From contig NC_088339.1 of NCBI RefSeq assembly GCF_036884655.1, forward strand, positions 31,333,001 to 31,397,000: a stretch of 64,000 nt of DNA, written 5' to 3'. The notes beneath the pieces were generated by a model. That model was not told the origin of the DNA, did not search any database, and saw nothing but the letters and a program-made list of their open reading frames with translations. The DNA comes from Musa acuminata AAA Group. Taxonomy: Eukaryota; Streptophyta; Magnoliopsida; Zingiberales; Musaceae. A program made the position numbers and the translations under genes. Shown here one piece after another: positions 39,009 to 50,175 of the stretch (positions are counted from its first letter, which is position 1; every line of letters starts with the position of its first letter).

Positions 39009-41457
39009 GTATCCGTCCTCCCCTTCCGCTCTCGATTTCCTATCCTCCCTTTGGCTTGATCCTTTTTTTTTCTCTCTTTGTTGTGTTGATCCTGGTCCTG
39101 GATTAGGGTTATGGTTTGTATGATTGGGGGAATATTCGCGAAGGAAAGCTGTGATCTTTGTCAGTGATTGCCTGATTGGTCTGGAATCGAGTGATCAAGT
39201 CATCTTTGATGGGATTTGGTATATGGTCATGATGCGTATTGATCAAGAGGGTCAATTCTCTTGTGAATTTCACATGCATGACCGTTGATTCGCTGCTATC
39301 TGGGATTGCCTGAATTTTGTCTGAAATATTCTGTTAGTTGTCGCTGGTGTTGGAATTTGTGCTACATCTCATAGTATCAATGTTTGCTGCCCATCCGTGG
39401 AAAGAAGAATCAATTACTTGAATTAACATAGCATTTTGTTGATGTTGGATGATTGTTTGTGCTTGATTCCATGTAGAGACAGGTTAGGATTTGTGATGAT
39501 GATGTTTGTTTTTTTTTTTTTTTTTACAGTTTCAACTTTGTCAGTGCAGACAAAGAAGCGACTTTGCTTGTCTGATTGGCATCTTTATGTTACGATCGAA
39601 TTCTTGCCATTTATTGTTAGCGTCCGATTTTATCTAAGATGGATGATGCTCAGATGCTTGAAAAGCTGTTTGCATTATTTATAAGATTGTAATCCGTGGT
39701 TTACTTATGCACTATCGTTACATGTTAAATAACTTATTTAAAAGAACTGCATGCAGAGATATTTGGGGAAATCAGCAGATGTGTCAATGCATCTGATTTG
39801 TAACAGCAAAGTTACTTGGATTTTGCAGTCAGGTTAGAATATATGGTACTGGTATGACTAGTGCTTAGCCTTCTATATAGTGTGGGCTGTGGTGGTGAGT
39901 GGAAAATGCAATAAAGCAAGGATATTTTGGGGTTATCAGCCTGTTTTTAATCTTTGTTGACTACGAATGCCTCATAGAATTAAGAAAGTGCAGTGGCACA
40001 TTTTTAGCCATGTGGCTGTAAATAATGGATCCTTTGGAATGGGAATTATGAAACTGCACCTGTAAAGGGATTAGTTGGAGAACATAAATCTTCAATGTTC
40101 TCTCTTTATAATAGCAAACTGTTCAGGATTTTTGATAGACCAGTAACGGAGGATGCAGGGTGTCAGGGACAGAAAGGAAACATATCTTCTTTCCGCTTGG
40201 CCTGTGTTTTGATTTGACTCTCTTGATTCCTGTGTTGGAGATGTTGATATGTGGTTTCTACATTTTTTTCCAAGATCATTCATACAAAGAATTAAACCCT
40301 GCCGCTTCTCTTTGGTTGCCTATTTTGGCATACCATCTAATTGTGCCTTTTGTGGTTATTGATTGTTATTGTAATTATCTCTTTCGCTGATCAAACATGG
40401 TTCATATTACCATTAGAATGCCTTCATACTGGTGGTATTGGTCACAGGCTTTCATATGTAGCTATGAACCTAGGCTTGTACTCATGTATATCAAGTTGGG
40501 AGTTGTCTTGCAAGTCATTAAAAAGAAAATAAGTAAAGATGAAAAATGAGTTTTGAAAGATTGGTGATCTTGTTATCGATCATCTTCCCTTCTTGATGTG
40601 CTTAACTCCTTATTATGATTTTTGTTGCTGTTGTCTAGACTCTTCTTTAAATTTTGTTTATCATTGTAGCTCGCAGACATGACACTTTCTAGTACTTAGT
40701 GATGATACATACAACTTTAGGAGCATCTCAATATTGGTTATGCCCAAAAATTTACTGTTGTGGGTGGGTGATCTTATATGTCATAATATACTTGAAAATT
40801 GTGGTGGAACAATAGCATGCGAGTGTAGATATAAGTTGAGCTTTTCTTGTTCTTTAACTAAGAGAAGAATTGTAGATATATGTACAAATGGATAGTTTCC
40901 ATTTTTCAATGGCATAGACTTTTACAATGACTACATTAATGCATTCACTGGAATTGTATGGTTTTCTTCCTCTCCTTGTTAGAAGCATGATGATTAACTT
41001 GATATGCCTTTATATTCATATATATAACAGCATAGAAATATTTATTTTCTTTTTAATTTATATTTGGGATGCCTTCACATCCAAATTGTCCATGATATTC
41101 TGATCTATAAATGAATTTCCAATAGATCCATAAGTCTTCTTGGTCCATTCTGTACGACTTAATAGCCATACTTCTCTATTTTTTTTTATTTGATGTGCTA
41201 TTTTTTGGACTAAATGCTTATTATTTGTCACCATTATTTAATGAGGCTTCTCCTTTGTATAAAGGGGAGTCTTTCATCACTGTTCTTTTACATTTTTGTT
41301 GCTTTCTTTGGTCTGATCTGATTATTGCTACTGAGATGTAAAAACATTTTCCATAGATATTATTGCTATGCGGCTTTTGTATATTTCTTTATTTTTCTAG
41401 GTATTCTAATAGGATTACTCTATAAGTGCATCTTGAATATTTTGGATGCTTTTGCAG
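39009..41457 (+). other. Leader (5' UTR) intron of the SRO gene
   Basis: A donor (TTTAG|GTATCC) at 39009 and an acceptor (GCTTTTGCAG|GG) at 41457 frame a T-rich 2.4-kb stretch that holds no coding exon. The leader exon upstream of 39,009 is C/T-rich and follows a GC-rich promoter-like region from about 38,650. Confidence 0.6.
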
Positions 41458-41610
41458 GGAAACCTTGTTCACTGTCTTCCCAGACATGATATTTTCTGGT
41501 TATTCCCCAATGCACGGTTTTCTGTTATTGTAAAAAGTTGGCAGGCTTCGTGGAGAAAATTACATTGATAAGCATTAGTCAGTGGTTTGCAACTCTTTTT
41601 GTGAGTAAAA

Positions 41611-44600
41611 ATGGAGTATTTGAACGTAAAGGTGTTGGATAAAGGCAAAAACTGTGATCTCAAGAGAAAGAGAAATTCTGATGTTTGTTCCATTGACATT
41701 GGCCATGGCTTGGTAGCACATCAGCCTATTGTAGGTCAATCCTCTTTAAGGGCCTGCACGAGAACCAGATGTAAAACCAACCTATGTTGCTCTCCTGAGA
41801 ACCATATTCTCAAGAATTATCGCAATTTCACACAGAGTGGGTTACCCCAGCAGGTTCTGTTTTATGAGAATGGTGAATGGAATGATTTTCCAGCAAACAT
41901 TGTCAGTTTGGTACAGGAAGAATTTAAATCAAAGAAAGCAATTACAGAAGTAGGTTATCGGAATCAGCAATGTTTGTTAGATTTCATTCACATGGTTTGT
42001 GTAGTTCTGCATACAGGTCTGAAGCCATTAGCATGGATTGATGATCATGGAAAATGCTTCTTTCCAGAGTCATCAAATAGATGCCATCACTCTGACAAAA
42101 AAATTCAGGCTTACATGAGTTCTGAATCAAATGGGATACATGGAAACAACACTCATTTTGAGATTTCCATCAATGAAGCTGAAAGCTCAAGTTCAGTAGC
42201 TGATGATGAGATTATGTCTAATATCAAGAGGGTCAAGTGCGAAGAAAATTTTGTCAGTCATCAGAATATTTGGTCTCCAGGCAATGAAGTAGTAGGAGAA
42301 AATGAACCAGGTTCTATTTTCCCTTTAGATATCCCTGCTTTTGGAACATTTCAAGCATCTGCAGGTGGTCATCGTGTTAGTTTGGTGCAGGATATGTTAC
42401 TCCAAGGGTTGGGAAAGTTTATTGATGCAAAGGATATTGTTGGAATACTTAGGACTCCATTGAGAAATGATTTAGGTTTAGATCGGTTTGATCTTTTTCA
42501 GAAGCAGGTTGAAGTCACTAAAATGGCGCGTGGCAATGCAAATGTCCGCTATGCATGGCTTGCTTCTTCCAAGGATGCAGTGGAGGAGATGATGTTACAT
42601 GGAATTCTGAAGCGGTCTATGCAGAAGTGTCTTTATGGCAATGGCATTCATCTCGCCCCTGCAAATTGCTCCAACATCTGGTAAGGTTTTGCTTTGACAT
42701 AACATTCATCATGTTTGTGCACCTTCAGGAATACCTTAATTTTTGTCAGGGAAGGCTGTCAATAGTTTCTTATCCTGATTACTGTCTGCTCCTGTTTCTC
42801 TTCTTGGAATTTTTTTATCGATAGTCCATTGTGAAGAACTATGACTTACTTGCATATGCTATTACAGTACCAGCTACTCTGATGTTGATGAAAGTTGCGT
42901 TATCCACCTTATGTTGTGCCGCATTGTAATGGGAAATGTGGAACTTATTCACCCTGGATCTGAACAGTGTCAACCTAGTAATGAAAACTTTGACACTGGT
43001 GTAGATGATCTTCAAAAGCCAAGGCATTATATTATATGGGACATGAATTTGCTTACCCATGTCTATGCAGAATACATAGTGACTTTTAGGGTGACCTCCA
43101 AAGTTAAAGGTAATGCTGTTAGTGTGCTTTCTTTGCATGACTATAGCTTTCTTTTTGAAAATCATCAATAGGATTTTGAAAAGATTGTATGTTTATGTGA
43201 TTGCAGAATGTTTGCTTGGGAAGGAAAGTATATATAATGTATCTGCCCTAAAAAATTCTAGTCCATCTCACTGCTTATTACAGGTGTGTTCTACAATCAG
43301 ATATTCCTCCATATTTTATAGAAACTCTGCACTTGGAATGAGGTTTGAGTTGAGAAAAGTTTGGTTGTTCCATAAATAGATTCTTTGTCTGAACACATGG
43401 AGATTTAGGATTTAGGATGCTGAAAGTTTATGTATTGCATACATGTCAGATATGTAGGATACTTTTGGATACATGTTAGATATTTTATTTGAAATATCAA
43501 AACTGTAAATTAATTATCAAAGTTTAGATACTTCTAATATACTTAGGTGATATTGAATAGATAATATTAGGGGAACTTGTTTCTCTTGGATGTAGATTTT
43601 ATATTATAGAGATGAATACAAGATTATGTAGATTAATTATATATATATTTATTTATTTATTTATTTGTGTGTGTGTATATATTGTATCAATCATCAAACA
43701 GTGTGGAGAAATTCTGTGTTACCAAAAGCGTATGTGCAGAAATAATAGTTAAGTGCTTACTATTTATCATGATATATCAATACCTGTTTATAGATTATAG
43801 ACAAATTTCAAGCTTTGTTGTATACTATTATATTATCAATCCATATCAGATCTGTATAAATATTCCACATCCATATCTGTTTTTCATGGCTATTGACATT
43901 TGTATGTTCTAGTGTTTTTACTATTTGTGGACGGGAGGAAATCAAAATTTTATTTTAAGTAATTTCATTTTGAGATCTTACTTTGTGCAGCTGATAATTC
44001 ATCAAAATTTGTATGACTGGAATGGTTGATTGATCATTTGTCAATTCTGTTTTCTGTGATATCCAGATTTAATATTTGCTAATGCAGCCTTTTTTTCTGC
44101 ATCTGAAGTGTTTTTTTGTCTTTTAGTTATCAGTGAATGCCTGTTATCATTGTTGTTATTTTCCTTTTTTTTACCTTCAGGATAAGACTTTTGAACCATC
44201 TCCAGCCTTGGGCAATCATTCTCAAGTTCCTGTGTCAACAAGAACACCTCCAAGAATTCCAAGTTCACCATGGATGCCCTTTTCAATGTTATTTGCAGCC
44301 ATTTCAACTAAATTGCCTCAGGGGGACATGGACCTGGTTCACACTCATTATGATGACTTTAAGGTCTAAACAATTCACTGACAAGTTGTGTTATTTACTC
44401 CTGAGCTAATCTGGCCTCCTAAATAGTTACTGTTTTTTCTACCAGAAGAGAAAGATAAGCCGAATTGACTTGGTCAAGAAGTTAAGGCAGATAATCGGGG
44501 ACAAATTGTTGGTTTCTACTATAATGAGGCTGCAACAGAAGGTTTGATTTTCTTTATTTTTTTTTATAAATGCTGCAAATGAGTGAAGCTGCAAATAGAA

Positions 44601-45858
44601 TAGGCCGAGTCCTGTAACTAATCAAACCACTCTTTTAAGTTTTAAGTTTACACTTGCTGGTTTGTTTTGATCCTATTCCTTATTCACACCATTCAGTCCT
44701 AGCCCATGATAATGAACAGAGTCTTTGGCTTGCTCAAAGAATTTTGTTGATGACTATTACTCCAGTCGTCTTCCATGTCTCTCAACTTTTCTATTCTTTG
44801 TCTATGTACATCACCTTTTCCCTTCCTGTGACCATTTGGAGTCACTCTTGGTCTACTAGGGCCACTAATGAGGCAAACCAGAAGTTTCAGTGGAGCATCC
44901 TAGATGTTGTGTCAAGGTTGCACTATGAATTTGCATGTCTTTATCACCAAGGGTTGAATTTTCTCACTTGTGGCAACGGTTCCATCCTGAATCAACTTTG
45001 AACTCCATTTTTGGGCTTTTTTCTTGATTGTTTGTTGACTGACAAGCACATATACATTTCAGATATAGCAAGTAGAGTGAAGTGGTATCCATCTAGCTAG
45101 AGGTTCTGAAGTTTTTCACTGTTAGTTTCCTACTTGTATATGACCCTTAGTCCATCTGCAGTCTCTCGTTGTGTCAGCCGAGCTACCTTATGCGTTGTAT
45201 AATTTTTTTATAGATTTCAACTCCAGGCATATCCTGCCCTTTCAGTGTTTCAGCTTGATAATTTCTCCACAATACTAGTAAATCAGCTTACTTAACAATC
45301 TTCAGCTGACATCACAATTAGTAAATCTGATTTCCTATTTTGTTTAAGGCTTTTGTTGCAGATGATTTGTTACTAGTATCAAAGGTCAAGGCATCCTATC
45401 TTCTTGTGTTCTCATATACAGATGAGAACAAGTTTTTATAAGTCAGTAAAGCAGGCTGTCAATATCTTATGACGTCTTTAACTAAAGTTTGCTCATTAGC
45501 AGTTTTTAATAAAGGAGCAGCCATGATTGTCAATATCTAAAGCAACTTCTCTAAAGTTGCTCACTAGGAGTATTTACTAAAGCAACCACCATGGTTGTCA
45601 ATATCTCAAATGACGTCTCTCACTAAAGTTGCTTATTGACAGTATATATATATAAATATATATATTCTCAGTCATCATATTGCTCTCTTCTCATGAAGTC
45701 ATCACCATTTGATTAGAGTGTTAAAAAGAGTATGGGATGGAAGAGTCTTTTGCATGGTGTAATAACTCCATGGTTCTGTTGTTCTCTTGCAGTTACCACC
45801 TATGGCCAGACACGAGCCACCAAAGTCCTGGTCTCGTAACTTGCAAAACATGTCTTGA
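41611..45858 (+). CDS. SRO1: RCD1/SRO family protein (WWE, PARP-like, RST domains)
   Basis: Six exons join in phase to 577 residues: 41611-42680, 42868-43109, 43207-43283, 44181-44363, 44446-44541 and 45793-45858. A basic nuclear-type patch (KRKRN, 18-22) precedes a WWE domain (about 70-153). The PARP-like domain runs from about 255 to 435. The RST domain (about 490-560) includes [17 protein letters not shown] and [23 protein letters not shown]1 and SRO1 are plant nuclear hubs whose RST domain binds transcription factors such as DREB2A in stress, hormone and ROS signalling. The first two PARP catalytic positions are changed (YAWLASS in place of a His motif, GIHLA in place of a Tyr motif), so ADP-ribosylation is unlikely. 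Length matches Arabidopsis RCD1 (589). Whether it is RCD1 or SRO1 is not resolved. Confidence 0.95.
45457..45645 (+). repeat. Three-copy minisatellite (68-71 bp unit) in SRO intron 5
   Basis: Units start with TGTCAATATCT at 45457, 45528 and 45596. They share CTAAAGTTTGCTCATTAGCAG-like and CAGCCATGAT-like parts with moderate divergence. The third copy is partial and runs into a TA microsatellite. It lies just upstream of the last exon's acceptor. Confidence 0.85.
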
Positions 45859-48800
45859 CAAGGTGGAAGCATGGAGCTGTCTGTGTGTGGTCTCGCAAGT
45901 CTCACTCACATTTGAAGTAAGTTTGCTGGTTTCAGCACTCACTCCTTACGGTAGGTTTACGATCTAAGAAACTTGTTTCAAGCTGTGTACTCTTTGTAAT
46001 AATAATGCCTGTCTCTGTTGTGTATCATTTGGCTCGCTTGATGTAATTGTAAAGTGGGAGTCTTTTTTGGCCTATCAAACATATGATATCTATGTGAAAT
46101 CTCTCTCACCTTCTCTCTGTATGATAAGCCTCCGAAAATTAAAACCCATGCTGCTTGTGTAAGTTTGCCTTGTCTTTATTATGGAGACTGTCAACTCTCA
46201 CAGCAAGCAGGTAATGGGAGGATTATGTTCCTGTCCCTGCAAATCATATAGCTTAGCTAAATGAACACGTTCCTAACGCTGGCAATCATTTACTATCTTA
46301 ATCTGTAGATCCTTCTACGTATTCACCGAGGAGTCATCTCCACAGAATGCAAAACCACAGTATGGTCAAATCAGGATCCTCATGTGAACCCCTCCGTACA
46401 GGGCCGGCCCTACCTACATTAAATGCAAACCAGCAGGTGAATCATATATACGTGAATCAAATTCCTCACCCGGTTGCTGTGGTACTTATTCTAACTTGCA
46501 GCAAGGAAGAAAGAGAGGAGAAGAGAGAGAGAGTGACAGAGAGAGAAGAAAAGAAAAGGGGGACCAGAGGGAAGAGTAAAGAGGAAGAAGAAGTAGAAGA
46601 AAAAATGAAATGCGAAAAAGAGGAGGGTGGGTGAGTGTGCGTGCATGTACGCGTGAGACAGGGCCTTGAATGCGGGGCGGACAAGGAGTGGGTGGTCGCG
46701 TCGCCATCGCAGGATGCGAAGCCCGAGCTACCACCACCCTCCGTCCTGCTCGCCGATGTGATGGGACGAAACCCGCCCACGCCTGCCTGTCTCCCTCACC
46801 CCGCCCATTCATCTGCCAATCATAATGCAATCGAGTGCCTTATCATTTATTTCCACCCCCCCCCCCCCCCTCTTTCTCTCAATCTCTTTCCTCCTCTTAT
46901 CCTCGCCTTCTTTCTCTTCCTCGCTTCTCGTGACATAGAAGTCTATATGTAAGTGTAAGCTTTGCAGGTGTTACTGTTCGGTGGCAGTGCGATGCATTGA
47001 TTTGGGGTGACCGTTTCGGAACCGAGCGAATGAGTGCTTGCATCTTCCCATGTCATCGTTTTCTGCTGCTGCTCCTGCTCGATGTGTGTGTGTGAGAGAG
47101 AGCGAGAGAGAAGAGGATGACACCGTTTTGAACTCCCCCGTGATTCTCGCATAATTGGACTCATATGATCAGGGAGGGAGGCAGAGATGCAGCATTGCTG
47201 CCACCGTTTCCAATCAATTAATTGCAATCTGCTACATGTACGTAGCTGACTTCCCAGCAAACCTCCAAATTGCTACCCAGACGTAGTATCTCTCCATATA
47301 TATGATATGTATATAATCTGTATCTGACTGCTTTTGCGTATATATTATTATCTGTCCCATTACAATGGAAACTCTCTTATGTTTCCTATTCCCCACCTAA
47401 ACCCTACCATTATGACTGCTGAGGAATGAAATCACATAACTCAAATGTAGACGTGTTCTTCATTTTGTGGAGGATTTGAGCTCCCACAAATGATCCTTGC
47501 AGGCCCTCCACCAGCTTGCAGGCTACGTCAAGTCAATTCAGTGTGATGGTAACCTATTGATACCTCTACATTCCCTTCACTATCCTCACTGGCCTTTTCC
47601 TTATATTATTTGCCACATCGGTTTCTCTCTCTCTCTCTCTCTCTCTGCCTTTGTCACCTCGCTCTCCTCCAAACGTATAACTATTCGAAGGAGAAAACGT
47701 TGTCATAAAATGAATCCCATCTTGGAATATATGCCAGTCTTGTACCTATCTTGCTGAAGAAATACTACTGGAGAGAGAAACACACAACCCACTCCATACC
47801 AATCACAACTCAAGTACGCATCATTTTTCATCCCTTCTTTTCTCTTCCTTCCTCTTTCTCCATACGATACCTTTGATCATTTTGACTCGACCAGTAAGAG
47901 GACATGCTTGGACGGGCCCACGTCGAAGGAAAGCAAAGGATCAAAAGGTTGGATGTGTGCATGATGCTCCCCTGTGTGTATGTAAAAGCTGTATGGGAAG
48001 GCTAAAGCTACAACACAGACACACAGAGAGAGAGAGAGAGAGAGAGAGCAAGAGAGGCGTGCATGCAAGGGGTTGTCAGTTCCAAACAGGAGAGCGAAGA
48101 CATCTGATCTGATATATGTGAAGCGGCCGCTGCCATGGACAGGATCTGACGTCGTCGTTCACTTCCACGACATGCAGGTTTGTCAGCATACATAAAGTCG
48201 CTTTCTTTCTTCGGAGCGACAGCCAAGTCGATGTAGCAGACGAGATGGCAAGGCATCATTCACCAATTACTTGTCTTTTCTTTAGTTTTCGTGAAGTAAC
48301 CCCGAATACCTCTTGCAGTCCTCCATGAATCTTTAATTCTACTCAAGATTTTGGTTCATGTCATCGAGCGTCGAATTTGGATACATGCTGACATTTGGGT
48401 CCTGCTGAATGCAACCTTCACGGTAGGATGTGACGGGCAGTGAGAGGAGGATCCAAAAATCAAAAGAGAAAATTACTCTAAAGTTCATAGAGAAATATTA
48501 AGCTATTTATCATGTGAGATCAATTATAAATATCATCATCTCTATACACTCTAAAGGGAAGAGGATCATCAAAGTATTTCTCCTCCCTTTCACATCTAAA
48601 TCTAAAGATACATGAGATATTTATAGAAGCGTCAAACCTTAATTTTTAGAGTTTTCTTTCTTCACGAGGACTCCTTCTCATACTAAGATTCTTTATCCTC
48701 GTCGAACGCTGACTTAAGGAACTCCAAATGACTTCAAGCAAATCCTAAAGTGTTAACTCTAAAAGCCACTCTCTTTCTCACTCAGGTTAATCCAATTACC

Positions 48801-50175
48801 GAAGAAAGACTCTCTCTAATTTTTCTTCTTTATGGAAGCTTCCTATCTTACCTTAAAAGAAAATTAATGTTGTTGGATAAGAGATGACACGCCCTATTTT
48901 CTTATAGTTACGACAAATATAGAGTCTTTATGAGTCTGACATCGTATGTGCCATACAATATAAACATCAACACATTTGGTATTTAGTCGCATAACTTGGA
49001 AAGGGAAAGTGCATGGGCCACACATGCGACATTTCTTCCAGCCACATATGTGCTACTCCGCACTACATCCATCCATATATATGATTTCAAGCTTAATGCA
49101 GAGTGGTGAAGGAATAACATTGTGTTTGATGAAAGATGCTTTAGGTGTTTTTAGCATCTCAAAGTAAACCACAAGTGGGTTAAGTGGGATTGAGCCAATG
49201 CACACAAGGTTAAAAGATGAAGACCAAATGAAGTCCCAAAGCATGCAACATAATGATAGGTGAAAGTTGATTGCTAGACTCTAATCTGCCTTCAATCTCC
49301 AGCTCTGCAACCTTTGATCCTGACATACCTGCATTGCCTTTGCAGATACATTCATTGTGTCTCACTGGAATATAACCTGGCATTATGTTTCAGTGGTATG
49401 GCATTGCTAGGAAGAAACAAGAAGAAAACCAAGCTGTTGTAATTAATCATTGACTAATAATAGTGTAAGTTCCTTACAAATTAATCTTAGTGAAGAATAA
49501 TTGGGAAACATTTGCTGAACAAAAGGAATGCCAAATAGCTTCTAGCTGGGATTTACAAGCTCATGTTATGGAATGAGATGTCAAGTTATGTATGTTATTT
49601 GAGTAAACATCGGTTTTAGCTGCATGTTGGAGATCTAATTAAGATTACTATCATCGAGTACTGGAGAGGCAGGTTTTTAAGAGTAGGAAGGCCAAACAAA
49701 TTGGAATTAGGGGAAAGGAGGATGATGATATTATATATGATGAGTTCTTATTCCACAAATATATATGTCCTGACGACAACAATTTAGAGCATAATAACCT
49801 TTCACTTTGCACTTTGTCGGGGAACTATAAAAGCAAACTCGTGCATGTGCAAGCGAATGAAGTAACCCAATCCTTTCTTGCTTTTATGACAGTTCTAAGA
49901 GAAAAGAGAGACTCGTCTTCTTCTTCTCAGTCTTAACAGCTTGTATCAGTAGACCCATATGATATCCAAGTGGAGCATGGCCTTTGGACAAGCTCTTTCA
50001 GCTTTGAAAAGCTCTTACTCGCCCCACACACACTAATGTCCCCTTTTCCTTGCTTTTCTGCCTCAATGGTCTCCTTGTCTTTCTCTCTTTCCTTTGATAT
50101 GATCTTGGTCTCATGGGTGGTACCTGATTTCATGTGATCACATCTGGTCATACCATGTCTTGCCGGATGACGACT
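45859..50175. other. Spacer between convergent SRO and KANADI genes
   Basis: 4.3 kb between two 3' ends. It contains a polypurine GA-rich tract (about 46,500-46,630), a C15 run (46856-46870) followed by a polypyrimidine tract to about 46,925, and CT/GA microsatellites at about 47,622-47,646 and 48,019-48,048. Around 48,460-48,970 the sequence has the look of a decayed repeat. I looked for common conserved plant microRNAs and tRNA-like promoters by eye and saw none. No protein gene was recognised. Confidence 0.5.

Noticed and set aside
46347..46952. About 100-codon frames on both strands around 46.3-46.9 kb
   Set aside because: They are Arg/Glu- or Ser/Leu-rich translations of polypurine and polypyrimidine tracts, with no homology.
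47000..48300. Possible conserved microRNA precursor in the SRO-KANADI spacer
   Set aside because: By eye none of the common plant miRNA sequences (for example miR156, 160, 164, 166, 172, 319, 396, 528) was found, and the GA/CT tracts are microsatellites.
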